Positions 37,641-48,099 of a stretch of DNA of 64,000 bases are shown here, one piece after another. The DNA lies in contig OZ024928.1 of NCBI GenBank assembly GCA_964017235.1, positions 151,986,881 through 152,050,880 on the forward strand, given 5' to 3'. Numbering within the stretch: position 1 is the stretch's first letter; each line of letters opens with the position of its first letter. The translations under genes were made by a program, and so were the position numbers. The notes under the pieces were generated by a model that worked only from the letters and a program-made list of their open reading frames with translations, did not search any database and was not told where the DNA came from. This DNA is from Sabellastarte sp. h YS-2021 (lineage: Eukaryota; Annelida; Polychaeta; Sabellida; Sabellidae).

Positions 37641-38280
37641 GTTACCTTTAACTTTGGCTCTACCAAAGTGTGTTCACCTGCCACATATAAGACATCTTAC
37701 TCTTATGACAAAGATATATTGATTGCTGCAACTGATTATTATATGCACTTTTTACATAATTGTGCTATTTCCATGGACAGGTATTCTCCAATTAACAAAT
37801 TTTACAGCTTCATAACTTTTAGTTTACTGATTAATGCTGTCATCTTGCTACTGAATTGTCTTGTTTTAATGCTTTATCTTTACATACATTTTCTTTCTCT
37901 TAGATGTTATTTTCTCTATTTAAACATTATTTGGAGCTTTATATAACTGACACTGCTCTGAAAGTATCCCAATCTTTGTACTATTTCACTATTTCTATAT
38001 CTGATGGTGTTGAAAACTATTTCGCCAGGCTGTGGGGCATGGGCATCTGATGCTGTTTTTAGATGTAATCTAAAATTTGAGGTCTATGGCTTCAATTTTA
38101 AGGTCACTTGAAGGACTCTGAAATCCCGCAAATAGCTAAATATTCTGGCTTTTTCCCACTTTTAAGCTCCTTAGCTGGGAGTAATATTTATTTTTACATA
38201 CACCAAAAATGAGGACTTTAAATAAACATTTAACCTGTGTGTGAGAGCCCCAAAACACCTCACCTGGTGGACTTTTTTCT
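37641..38280. repeat. Tail repeat T (copy 2) and diverged alpha-core sequence
   Basis: Tail T lies at about 37745-38045. From about 38050 to 38280 there is diverged ~350-bp core sequence ('CTTCAATTTTAAGGTCAC', 'ACATTTAACCTGTGTGTG'). No gene is seen. Confidence 0.6.
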
Positions 38281-38689
38281 ACATTTTTTGTCTACATTAT
38301 GGCAACACTGCGGCGTGGGCGTCCGCGTCCACCAAAGCATCTGCGTCCGCGTGAACGACTTCTCCTCCAAAACTACAAGGCCCAGAGACATGCTGTTTTT
38401 TTTTAAAAGATACCTTATCTATCGAGGATGAAAAATTGTTCAAGGCATGCAGATCTGTGTGTTTGTCTGTTTGCTAGAGCCATTACAAGTGAGGTACCCC
38501 CACCCTAAGTGTGAAAATATCAACACTTTATCACAATTTTCTCATTGACTATTCCAGGGATTTCTTTCATATCTTGCACATATGTACTAGGCCTCAAGTA
38601 GATTCCCTTGTGTGAGTATCAGGCCTGGATCTTTCTTCATTTTTTTTTATGAATTTTTAAAATAATTTTTAATGCATTAAAATCCATGA
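38281..38689 (+). mobile_element. Delta-type head
   Basis: A GC-rich opening (CTGCGGCGTGGGCGTCCGCG) is followed by 'ACTACAAGGCCCAGAGACAT' and 'GGATGAAAAATTGTTCAAGG'. A closely similar head lies at 48716-49080. Both lead directly into S154 arrays, so this is the 5' end of the S154-cored family. Confidence 0.65.
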
Positions 38690-40330
38690 AATCATGCACT
38701 AAATCACTTATAACTTGAAAAGTATTGCATTTAGAGAATTTTGTTAAAATATTTTATTGAGCTACTTTTTCCATAGCTTTAGCATGGTGAGTAACTTGGG
38801 AGTCTATCCCAATAGCTAAGCGAGTAATGGCTACTTTTTGACTTTCAGTAACTTCCATAATGAGTAAAATCAATTGTAACTTGAAAACTATTGCATTTAG
38901 AGAATTTCGTATAAATATGTTATTCAGCTACTTTTGGGTCAGCTATAACATAGTAAAATTTCAGACCTGTAGCTCATTGCATAGCCGAGTAATAGCTACT
39001 TTAAGGTTATCACGGTTGAGTAAATCAGTTAGAACTTGAAAACTATTACATTTAGAGTATTTTCTTTAAATATATTATCATATATTATATTGGATCAGCT
39101 ATAACATACTACATTTGCAGACCTGTAGCTTATGTCATAGTTGAGCAATAGCCATTTTGAGGTTACCACTGTTGAGTAAATTAGTTATAACTTGAAAACT
39201 ATAGCATTTACAGAAATTTGTATAAATATGTTATTCAGTAACTTTTTAGTCAGCAATAACATAGTAAAATTGCAGACCTGTAGCTCATTGCATAGCTGAG
39301 TAACAGCTACTTTCATGTTATCACTGTTGAGTAAATTCCTTGTAACTTGTAAACTGTTCCATTTAGAGAATTTTGTTAAAATATGTTATTCATGTACTTT
39401 TGAATCAGGTATAACATAGTGGAATTGCAGGCCTGTAACTGATGGCATAGCTGAGCAATAGCTGTTTTCAGGTTATCACTATTGAGTAAATCAGTTGTAA
39501 CTTGAAAACTAATGCATTTAGAGTGTATTCTTTAAATATGTTTTTCACATACTTTTGGGTCAGCTATAACATAGTAAATTTGCAGATCTATAGCTCATTG
39601 CGTTGCTCAGCTATAGCTACTTTCAGAGTATTACTGTTGCGTAAATCAGTTGTAACTTGAAAACTCTTACATTTAGAGTATTCTGTTTACACATGTTATT
39701 CACCTTTTTGATCAGCTATAACAGAGTAAAATTGCAGACCTGTAGCTCATTGCATAGCTGAGCAAAAGCTACTTTGAGGTTTTCACTATTGAGCAAATCA
39801 GTTGTATCTTTAAAACTATTACATTTACAGAATTTTGTTTCAATATGTTATTCACCTTTTTGATCAGCTATAACAAAGTAAAATTGTAGACCTGTAGCTC
39901 ATTGCATAGCTGAGCAAAAGCTACTTTGAGATTTTCACTATTGAGCAAATCAGTTGTATCTTTAAAACTATTGCATTTACAGAATTTTGTTTCAATATGT
40001 TATTCATGTACGCATAACTGAGCAATAGTGAAATTGCAGGCCTGTAGCTCATTGTATAGCTGAGCAATAGCTACATTCAGGTTTTCACTGTTGAGTAAAT
40101 CAGTTGTAACTTGAAAGCTGTTGCATTTAGAGAATTTTATTTAAATAAGTTTTTTATTGCATAAAATACCCTTACCTTATTCACCTTCTTTTGGGTCAGC
40201 TATAACATAGTAAAATCACTGACCTGTAGCTCCTTGCATAGCTTAGTTAAACTGCTTTAAGATTCTTACTGATGAGTAAATCAGTTGTAACTTGAAAACT
40301 ATTGCAGTTATAGTATTTTCTTTGAATATG
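38690..40330. repeat. S154 tandem array
   Basis: About ten diverged copies of the ~154-bp monomer ('GGTCAGCTATAACATAG', 'GACCTGTAGCTCATTGCATA', 'GAGTAAATCAGTTGTAACTT'). Divergence between copies is higher than in the S133 array. Confidence 0.88.
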
Positions 40331-40605
40331 TTTTTCACCTACTTTTTACATCTTAACAGGTAACTTTGTGCTTTACTTCTAAATGCCATTTGCAGGCCAT
40401 AACTTTTGTGTCCTTTTCTTCTTTCACTTCTACTCTGAAACTCACAACACACAGTCAGCTGACACAGAGCCTGGGCACTGATTGCTTGTCTTATATTTGT
40501 CCTTGTAACTTAAAAATGGCAAGTCAGAGCAGACTCAAACTTAAGTAGATATAACTTCTATATGTTATCTTTGTAAAAAATTTAACATTTGTAGTTTTAA
40601 TTAGG
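40331..40605. other. Element tail sequence, no gene
   Basis: It holds 'ACACACAGTCAGCTGACACA' and 'TTGCAGGCCATAAC', related to the tail after the S147 core at 2240-2439, in a more diverged form. Confidence 0.5.
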
Positions 40606-41188
40606 TGTATTATGTCCACCCCACTGGGGGGTGGACATATTATTTTTGCTTTTTTCCGGCGTCCGCCGTCCGTCACGCTTGGTTTCCAGTCATTTCAAGG
40701 AAAAGTATTTATCCTATGTTTACCAAATTTGGTATGGGTGTTTATTGGGTTATTAGCTTGCATGGGATTGCTTTTGGTGAAGGTAGCTCTATAGCTAACT
40801 GAGTAATAGCTACTTAGTTACTTTTGTGTACTTCTTTTGTTTCTGGGCATTTTAAGGAAAACTATTTGACATATCTTTACCAAATTTGGTATGAGCAATA
40901 GTTAGGTCAATAGCTTGCTTGGGATTGCTTTTAGTGATAATAGCTATATAACTGACTGAGTAATAGCTACTTAGCTACTTTGAGTAGCTTTTTATTTTAA
41001 GCATTTTGAAGGAAAAGTATTTCACCTATGTTCACAAAATTTGGGATGGAGGATTATTGGATCAGTAGCTTGCTGGGGATTGCTTTTGGTGATAATACCT
41101 TTATAGCTAACTGAGTAATAGCTACTGTGCTGTATAGCTATTATGCTATTTTGAGTTGATTTTTTCTGGACATTTTAATAAATCAATG
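40606..41188 (+). mobile_element. Epsilon element, left part (DIRS insertion host)
   Basis: The head is a strong hairpin (ATGTCCACCCC act GGGGGGTGGACAT) then TTTTTTCCGGCGTCCGCCG. The core is ~155-170-bp repeats ('TTTACCAAATTTGGTATG'). It is interrupted at 41189 by the DIRS element and continues at 47837. The uninterrupted paralogue is at about 16370-16445. Confidence 0.8.
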
Positions 41189-41198
41189 TTTTATTGCG

Positions 41199-41376
41199 TT
41201 AATACATCCTATCCAATGGACAATAGCTTATCCGGTTGGCGCGGACCGGCCCGCCAAACGTCAGAAAAAGACGTCCTGTGTTTCCACCGGCTAGGCCGGT
41301 CCAGTACTGTGCACTCGCCAGGTGGCGTGTCGTACTTCCTTCCTGTCTAGACAGCGTGACGTCATGGCATCTTTTT
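41199..41376. repeat. DIRS left inverted terminal repeat
   Basis: From GTTAATACATCCTATCCAATGG to ATGGCATCTTTTT. It matches the right repeat in inverted orientation with only a handful of differences (one near 41319, one near 41355). The outermost ~10 bases (TTTTATTGCG) are specific to the left end. Confidence 0.92.
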
Positions 41377-41502
41377 CGTTTGGCGCATGTACTTGCTGCA
41401 CAGATTATCTGAGCGAAATTTAATTTCAAAGTTTTTGTGAGAACTCTTTACTACTTCATTTTATTTTACGTTCTAAGTATTCTAGAAGACTTATAGACCA
41501 TT

Positions 41503-43503
41503 ATGTCTTCTCCCAGTCAGCGACGGGGTAGTTGTGGCCATATGATGGCTGGGTTTGACTTTCACGCAGTATGTGCCCACTGTCGTGACAAGAAAAAAGG
41601 ACAGGATCCTTGTGTAGAAAAGCCAGGTTCTGACTGCCTGCATTGTAATTCTCTCACCCCAGAGCAGTTGGCTCAGTTATCTACACCATCGTATAAGATA
41701 AAAAAGGAACGACGGGAGTTGAAGTCTTCTACTCCAGCTAAGAACCCTCAAGCGTCTGATGCCACTCTCAGTCCCACCCTTGTGGACCCGCCCTTAGTGT
41801 CGGTAGTGGGGGTCGTGGATGGCCAGAGCATCTCTAGGTCGCCTGGCTTGAGTGAGCAGCCGGTAGAGAAAAAGAAAAAGAAGGCTACTAGTTCCAAGTC
41901 TGTGAAACCAGAGAAGTCGGGCAAATCTACCTCTCACCGACCTTCCTCCTCAGACAGTACCGACCAGAAATTGGAAGTTATGGAACAAAAATGGTCGGAC
42001 CGGTTCAACCGGTTAGAAGCTCTACTTCTTGCCAAGTCATTGGACCGTCCTCAGGAGCCGGTCTTCTCTGCTGTGAAGGTCGCAGCGACCCATGCTCCAC
42101 CGGCCAATGTTGTCAGCACACAACCCTTTTTGAAGCCTTCCGACCAGCCTTCACACCGACCTTCCTCAACTTTACCGGCTACCGAACCTGCCAGTTCAGC
42201 TGCTGCCTCAAAGGCCGGATCAGACATTTCTCAACCCTCTCAGCCACCGGAAACTTCCGGAATGACCGGCCAGTCTGTCTTACAGAAACACATGTCCAGT
42301 GCTTTTGACTCTACTAGGAGGGATGACCCCTCTAGCACTTCGGACTCAGACAGTGTAGCTTCCGACCGGCCTGTAGTTGACCTATACCCAGAAGAGGGTG
42401 AACTTTCCGATGAACATGATGTTTCCTTTACTGATCCTGACCAATCCCTCTCAGAAGAGCAGTCCTATAGGGAAACTATGAGAGGGATTTGGTCATATAT
42501 GGGCTGGACCCACATCACTGACATGGATTCAGGCACCAAATCATCGGATGATAACCCCTTTGCGGGACCCAAGCTACAGACACCCGGAAAAGTTTCTGTC
42601 TCCCTCCCCACCGACGAGTGGTTATGCAGCAAACTGAACAAACTCAACCTTACCCTAGTACAGGGCTATCCATTCCGTACCACGGAAGCAGGAACCCTCC
42701 AGAGGGACCACTTCGTCCGTACAGCTAAATCGCAGTCAAAGTGGTACCACCTTCATACAGAACCTAAGAAAGACTCTAGTGACTCTGTTAAATCCTGGCA
42801 TACCGGATCTTCCCGGTTAAATAGTACCTACTTGAGGATAGCCCGACAGGCCGGCATTGCCTCAAACCCACCTCTGTCCAGACCAATATCACAAGAGAAC
42901 CTCAGGAAGTGGGAAAGGTCGGGAAGAGAGTCCTCTGTAATATGCAACCAGGCTGCCGGATTCAATCGCTGCCTTCTTAAGGTCCAGCAGAATATGCAAA
43001 CCCAACTCAAATCTATCCGGACAGAGTCCAAAGGCAAGTCTTCGAACAAGATTGCAACAGCTACTGATGAACTACAGTTCCTGTTAGATTTCAATGCCGG
43101 TGTGTGCCATGCCATGGCGAAAGCTATGGAACATTTGACTGACTTTGTGTTTGTGAACATTGCAAATTCCACTTTGTTGAGAAGGGACTCCTACCTGTCG
43201 TATCTCAAGGCCGGGGTTAAAGCAGATACTTTAAATGCTCTTAGAGCAGCCCCTCTGGATCTGGATACCCTCTTCCCTGATAAGATTGTCAAACAGGCAG
43301 AGGAAGATATAGCAGCTTTCGATAGAAATCACTCCGGATCAGTATACAAGAAGGGTAGATACCACCCGTATGAGAGACAGGACAAGAAGTCGGACATAAA
43401 AAAGTCAGACCGACCAGCTTGGAAGAACATCTCCTCTCATGGGCACCGCAGAGGGAAAGGCAAATACCACCACCCGACCAGCCAAGGGCCAGCAGCCGTA
43501 TAA
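41503..43503 (+). CDS. DIRS ORF1 (gag-like) protein, intact
   Basis: An open frame of 666 codons, beginning with the first ATG after the left terminal repeat. The N-terminus has a Cys/His cluster (CAHCRDKKKG, then SDCLHC, residues ~34-49) that may bind zinc. A long Ser/Pro-rich low-complexity stretch follows (~70-300), then an acidic segment (EEGELSDEHD, ~305-315). The conserved C-terminal half is helical-looking (ELQFLLDFNAGVCHAMAKAM). The tail is basic (HGHRRGKGK) and could bind nucleic acid. DIRS ORF1 proteins hold the gag position and are thought to package the RNA; that role is inferred from position. The frame is unbroken, unlike the downstream frames, and overlaps the start of the RT frame. 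Confidence 0.88.
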   Translation: MSSPSQRRGSCGHMMAGFDFHAVCAHCRDKKKGQDPCVEKPGSDCLHCNSLTPEQLAQLSTPSYKIKKERRELKSSTPAKNPQASDATLSPTLVDPPLVSVVGVVDGQSISRSPGLSEQPVEKKKKKATSSKSVKPEKSGKSTSHRPSSSDSTDQKLEVMEQKWSDRFNRLEALLLAKSLDRPQEPVFSAVKVAATHAPPANVVSTQPFLKPSDQPSHRPSSTLPATEPASSAAASKAGSDISQPSQPPETSGMTGQSVLQKHMSSAFDSTRRDDPSSTSDSDSVASDRPVVDLYPEEGELSDEHDVSFTDPDQSLSEEQSYRETMRGIWSYMGWTHITDMDSGTKSSDDNPFAGPKLQTPGKVSVSLPTDEWLCSKLNKLNLTLVQGYPFRTTEAGTLQRDHFVRTAKSQSKWYHLHTEPKKDSSDSVKSWHTGSSRLNSTYLRIARQAGIASNPPLSRPISQENLRKWERSGRESSVICNQAAGFNRCLLKVQQNMQTQLKSIRTESKGKSSNKIATATDELQFLLDFNAGVCHAMAKAMEHLTDFVFVNIANSTLLRRDSYLSYLKAGVKADTLNALRAAPLDLDTLFPDKIVKQAEEDIAAFDRNHSGSVYKKGRYHPYERQDKKSDIKKSDRPAWKNISSHGHRRGKGKYHHPTSQGPAAV

Positions 43504-45812
43504 ATGACAATCAATGTGTAAAAATGTTACAGGCACGGCTGCTGGCCGGGAGCTCACCACAGACTTTAAACAATATTTCACATTTAAATGTAAAGCTTCT
43601 TGTTGTTTCAAGTGTTCATACTGCGCCCGGGCATTCCCAAAAGAAAGAAATAAGTCCCGGGTCAGCAGGTTGTCATTACACAAATTATGCATTAAAGTCT
43701 GTGAAAAGTGTTTTGTGTGTCACTCAATTGTCTTGTGCTCAACCTGTAACAAATGTCAAAAATGTTGCCTCAAATCTGCCTGTAGGGGCCAGACTTCAGA
43801 ACTTTTGGCAAACTTGGCTGGATCTGGGTGCCGGTCCGAAAATAGTACAAACCCTGAAGGAGGGTTACACCCTCCCCTTTCGGATCCGGCCAAATCTCAC
43901 AAGGTCTCCCACAGTCATAAGCTGCTATGTCAATCCCCACAGAAACAGCTACCTGATGGAGGCATTACATCAGCTTATAGACAAAAATGCCGTGGAACTG
44001 GTTCACAACCAGACCTCCCTAGGGTTTTTCAACCGGCTGTTTTTGGTACCCAAACCCAACAACAAGTGGAGACCCATACTGGACCTAAGCAAACTGAATC
44101 TGTTCCTCAAGGTGGAGAAATTCAAAATGGAGACACCAGAAACCATCAGAACATCCCTCCAGCAAGGGGAGTGGGTCACCTCAATAGATTTCAAGGATGC
44201 CTACTTCCATATCCCAATACAGGAACAATCCAGGAAATATCTAAGATTTCATGTCCAGGGCCGGACATACCAATTCAAGGCACTCCCTTTCGGTCTGTCC
44301 ACAGCGCCTTTGGAGTTAACTGTAATAGTAAAGGAGGTGAAACTGATGGCCATACACAAGGGTATAAGAATCCACCAGTACCTAGACGACTGGTTGGTAC
44401 GGGCCACCTCCCACCAAGATTGTCTCCAACATACTTGAACACTGGTCAAGATGTGCCAAGACCTAGGCTGGATGGTGAATGTAGAGAAATCAGAGCTAGA
44501 ACCCAAGCAAGTCTTCGACTTTGTAGGTTACCAGTTCGACCTCCAGTCCGGCCAGGTCCGACCCACACCGGACCGTTGGCAAAGCCTTCAAGAGAAAATC
44601 CAAAAACTGCTAGTGCTACCGGCCTGTCCGGTCCAGCAGTTCATGTCCTTGATAGGGTTGTTGACAGCCACAGAAAAGCAAGTTCACCTAGGCCGACTGC
44701 ACATGAGACCCATACAGTGGCACCTCAAAAACAACTGGAGGATACCGGAATCCTTAGAGAAGGTCATTCCAATACCCAAGTTTCTGCACCCACATTTACG
44801 ATGGTGGCTGGAAGAGGGCAATGTGCTCCAAGGTCAACCATTACACCCAGTAAAACACGCTCTGCAAATCTTTACAGATGCATCAAAAGAAGGGTGGGGC
44901 GCTCACTTAAACGAGCGCATTGCAAGAGGGGTATGGTCATTACCGGAAAGCAAGCTGCATATAAACTATCTGGAACTGAAAGCAGTATTCCTGGCTCTAA
45001 AAGAGTTCCAAGACCTTTGCTCGGGCAAGATAGTCCTGGTAGCAACAGACAACACAACGCTAGTGGCTTATGTAAACAAGGAAGGAGGCATGAGGTCAGG
45101 CCCACTTTGTGCCCTATTGTGGAGAATCTTGACTTGGTGTACCAAGAAACAAGTAACTCTCAAGGCCCGACACATCCCAGGTCGCCTAAATGTAGTAGCC
45201 GACAAACTATCCAGACTGGGTCAGACCATCCAGACAAAGTGGTCTCTCCTTCCAGAAGTCTTCCAAATCTTATGCAGCAAGTGGCACCGGCCTCAAATAG
45301 ACCTATTCGCCATGAGGTTCAACAACAAGTTGCCTCAGTTTGTGTCACCGGTACCGGACCCCCTGGCAATAGCAGTAGATGCTCTCAGTCTGCCATGGGA
45401 GGATCTGGACACGTACGCCTTCCCACCGACCGCCATATTGGGCAAAGTGGTGGAGAAGTTACAGGCCTCACCATACAAGAGAATCATCCTGATTGCTCCG
45501 GGGTGGCCCAACATGCCCTGGTTTTGGGACCTTGTGACCATGTCCAGCCGGGTCCCCCTCAGTCTGTCCAACTTGCCCAACATGTTGACACAGCCCTTCA
45601 ATCAGATCCCTCACAGAAATCTGACAAATCTGAATTTCCATGCATGGCTCCTAGAGCCACATCAATCAAGGAGCAGGGCTTCTCTCAAGCAGTGGCAGCA
45701 TGAATTGAAGCTCCTCAACGAGGTTCAACCAGATCAGTCTATGAGGCAAAGTGGACCATTTTTACAAAGTGGTGCATCACTAATAAGGTGGACTTCAGGG
45801 CACCCCCTATAA
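43419..45812 (+). pseudogene. DIRS reverse transcriptase / RNase H, one in-frame stop
   Basis: One frame runs from the ORF1 overlap to 45812, broken by a single TGA at 44436-44438. The RT domain shows KWRPILDLSKLN, motif A (SIDFKDAY, ~44183), LPFGLSTAP (~44285) and the catalytic YLDD (44379-44390). After the stop come VNVEKSELEP and FVGYQFD. The RNase H domain shows FTDASKEGWG (~44868), YLELKAVFLAL, ATDNTTLVAYV and ARHIPGRLNVVADKLSR, covering the expected acidic residues. Further on, DPLAIAVDALSLPW and APGWPNMPWF form the conserved block after RNase H in animal DIRS elements. The stop falls just after YLDD, so this copy cannot make the whole enzyme unless the stop is bypassed. The frame overlaps the recombinase frame by about 100 nt. 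Confidence 0.9.
43514..45703 (+). other. Long overlapping frame with Cys-rich start, in phase with the recombinase
   Basis: A 729-codon open frame lies over the RT/RNase H frame in another phase. Its first ~90 codons are strikingly Cys-rich (SCCFKCSYCARAF, KVCEKCFVCHS, CNKCQKCC), unlike the rest. It ends at a single TGA (45701-45703), after which the same phase continues straight into the recombinase. In Dictyostelium DIRS-1 the recombinase and RT frames also overlap extensively. The frame may be a genuine N-terminal extension of the recombinase ORF or a by-product of RT codon use. The RT motifs in the other phase are beyond doubt, so only the Cys-rich part is a serious coding candidate. Confidence 0.45.
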
Positions 45813-47129
45813 ACTCAGTTGCTGATTTCCTTATGTACCTCTTCGAGGACAGGAAGTTGCAGCCCAGCACCATTGATGGCTACAGGTCTGCCATTTCTGA
45901 TAAGTTGGGAAACTCATCCCTTAATATCAGCAAGGATGAAAATCTCACTCGTCTCCTGGATAGTTTCCACAGAGACAGGCCCAAAGGTGGGAGAGGAATC
46001 CCCTCCTGGAATCTTTCCCTGGTTTTACACCAGCTGACAAAGGCTCCTTTTGAACCACTTAGAGATGCATCAATGAAGCATCTAACCTTCAAAACCGTTT
46101 TCCTCTTAGCCCTTGGCTCGGGTAAGAGAAGAAGTGAGATACATGCCTGGCAACAAAAGAACATCAGACACCAATCCGATTGGTCCAAGGTGTCCCTGTA
46201 TCCATCACCCAGCTTTCTCTCTAAAAATCAGCTGGCTAAGGAGGGTCCAGACAGTGTGGCCCCAGTGGTTATACCAGCCCTGGCCCCAACCCTGGATAAA
46301 TCCCTCAAGTCTGACAGGTCCCTGTGTCCGGTCAGAGCTTTGTGCTACTATTTGGACAGGAGCTCAGACCTCAGGCAGAATAAGGAGCTGGTCTTTATTA
46401 GTGGTGGGATCGCCAGCTTAAATGCCAGATCGAGCATCACTTGTTAGAAGCGAGTTGAACTCGAGTTAAACTCGAGTAATTTTCGGGATAAGATATTTCG
46501 TTTGTTAGCTTTTAATATAGAAAATATTTCGCATAACCGTACATGAGACAAAACTTTTACCTGGAAATGGCTTTCGCGATATAATTTAAGTTAAATGTTC
46601 ATTTATTTAAGGCAGAATATAGTAAAAATGCAATATATTTTTGAAAATTTCAGATATTTCTATTGTTTTGGTGAAGTGTCAGTCGTAGATGGTTAAAATA
46701 TTGACGTTTTTCAAAAACTCGAGTTTCACTTGCGTAGATCGATGTCACCCCAATTATCGCCCATCGAGTTACAACTCGAGTTTCAGTCAACTCGTCCCAG
46801 CACTAGTCTTTATCTCCTTCAAGAAAGGTTTCGACAAAGACATCTCCCCTGCCACCATCTCCTCATGGATCAAGCAAACTGTGATCCTATGTTATGAGCT
46901 CTCTGATCACCAAGCCCACACCCTGCATCAGGTGAAAGCCCATGATGTCAGGGCCTTTGCTGCGTCTAAGGCCTTCCAGTCGGGAGTTTCCTTAGACCAA
47001 ATTCTATCAGCCTGCCACTGGAAGTCACATAATACCTTCACACAATTTTACTTGAAGGATGTGGCCTGGGCCGACTCCGAGCTCTACCATTTGGGTCCTG
47101 TAGTGGCTGCACAGCAGATCCACAAATAA
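45704..47129 (+). pseudogene. DIRS tyrosine recombinase, split by a hAT MITE
   Basis: The first part (45704-46398) reads STRSVYEAKWTIFTKWC, then LTKAPFEP and LLALGSGKRRSEIHAW, which carries the first catalytic Arg (~46126). It is interrupted at 46399 by a 407-bp MITE. The second part (from 46814) resumes in the shifted phase expected from a 415-bp insertion. It shows VKAHDVRAFAASKAF (catalytic His at 46941, Arg at 46950) and FTQFYLKDV (nucleophile Tyr at 47049), ending at TAA 47127-47129. All four R-H-R-Y residues are therefore recognisable. The enzyme would integrate the circular DNA copy. The MITE destroys the frame in this copy. Confidence 0.9.
46391..46813. mobile_element. hAT-type MITE with 8-bp target duplication
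   Basis: The element is 46399-46805 (407 bp), flanked by GTCTTTAT at 46391-46398 and 46806-46813. Its ends are inverted (TAGTGGTGGGA at left; TCCCAGCACTA at right). Subterminal 'ACTCGAGT' palindromes occur on both sides. The 8-bp duplication and TAGTG...CACTA ends are hAT hallmarks. It has no transposase, so it depended on one elsewhere. Removing it with one duplication restores continuous recombinase reading. Confidence 0.93.
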
Positions 47130-47282
47130 CCCAGATAACTATATAAACAAATAATAGTTGTACATGTATATTTAAGAACAAAAAAAAACTGTGTTGTGCT
47201 TCCTTCGGGAGGTTTATTCCTACTTCTTATGGGACTGAATTCACTCCTCTCTTCCCCTACCTCAGAGCAGGTCTGTTAAAAA

Positions 47283-47300
47283 AAGGGGGGGGGGGGGGTC
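47283..47300. repeat. Poly-A/poly-G homopolymer in the DIRS 3' region
   Basis: A short A run is followed by a G run of about 13 bases between the recombinase stop and the internal complementary region. Confidence 0.8.
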
Positions 47301-47462
47301 AGTCGGTTTGGACCAATGGGCCAGTCCCTATTAACCGACTATAGCCTTAAGGGTTTCTGACCACAAGGTCAACCCGGGCCTGAAAGAAAGTCAGTTGTTA
47401 TTTTGTTTATGAGTTCACCTAAGTCCCTAGTAATTTACCCACCAACCAAGCGGTAGTTATTC

Positions 47463-47559
47463 AGCTATTGTCCATTGGATAGGATGTATTAACGCAATAA
47501 AATTGCAAATTTAATAAGTAAATTAAATTTTTATAAGTTAATACCCTATCCAATGGACA
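47463..47559. repeat. DIRS internal complementary region
   Basis: The left half (AGCTATTGTCC...AACGCAAT) is the reverse complement of the left terminus. The right half (TTGCAAATTTAATAAG... to CAATGGACA) is the reverse complement of the right terminus. They meet at AAAA (47499-47502), complementary to the TTTT at both outer junctions. This arrangement is diagnostic of DIRS elements, where it templates joining of the ends into a circle. Confidence 0.93.
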
Positions 47560-47621
47560 CACAAGACCCTCCCACCGACCCCGCTATCAGCTTACTAGGG
47601 GTCTAATAGGTTTAGACAACA

Positions 47622-47798
47622 AAAAAGATGCCATGACGTCACACTGTCTAGACAGGAAGGAAGTACGACACGCCACCTGCCGAGTGCACAGTACTGGACC
47701 GGCCTAGCCGGTGGAAACACAGGACGTCTTTTTCTGACGTTTGGCGGGCCGGTCCGCGCCAACCGGATAAGCTATTGTCCATTGGATAGGGTATTAAC
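47622..47798. repeat. DIRS right inverted terminal repeat
   Basis: An inverted match to 41199-41376. Beyond it an AT-rich right-end-specific extension (TTATAAAAATTTAATTTAC...) runs to the junction at 47836. Confidence 0.92.
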
Positions 47799-47836
47799 TT
47801 ATAAAAATTTAATTTACTTATTAAATTTGCAATTTT

Positions 47837-48099
47837 CTATCTTCACAAAAATTTATGTGAAGGATAATTGGGTCAATAGTTTGGCCAGGATAGCTTTTCG
47901 TCGATGATAGCTTTGTTGCTATCTGAGTAATAGCTGCTTTGCTACTTTGAGCCTACTCTGAATTGCATTTCTGTTTTCACTCTTTTAAAGGAAACATATT
48001 TAACTCGTCTTTTTAAAATTTGGTGTGAAGGTTAAAAGCGTCAATTGCTTGCTTGGTATTGTTGTTGGTGGTAATAGCTTTAACCTCCTGAGTAATAGC
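47837..48099 (+). mobile_element. Epsilon element, right part after the DIRS insertion
   Basis: It resumes 'CTATCTTCACAAAAATTTAT', matching the uninterrupted copy at 16425-16440, then continues ~160-bp epsilon repeats to about 48100, where S169-type repeats begin. Confidence 0.75.

Larger units (their letters stand above)
41189..47836 (+). mobile_element. DIRS-type tyrosine-recombinase retrotransposon
   Basis: About 6.65 kb. It has inverted terminal repeats (about 41199-41376 and 47622-47798), an internal complementary region (47463-47559), and ORF1, RT/RNase H and tyrosine recombinase frames in that order. DIRS elements copy RNA into a circular DNA that integrates by recombinase, without an integrase or long target duplications. 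Here a T run (TTTT) sits at both outer junctions, and its complement AAAA lies at the centre of the internal region, as the circle-junction model predicts. The element sits in epsilon sequence inside the calcineurin B intron. RT has one stop and the recombinase carries a MITE, so this copy is probably non-autonomous. Confidence 0.93.

Noticed and set aside
43405-46188. Minus-strand frames of 60-114 codons opposite the DIRS genes
   Set aside because: They are shadows of the + strand coding frames with no conserved motifs.
41189-47836. LTR retrotransposon or endogenous retrovirus
   Set aside because: There are no direct LTRs, protease or integrase. Inverted termini, an internal complementary region and a tyrosine recombinase identify a DIRS element.
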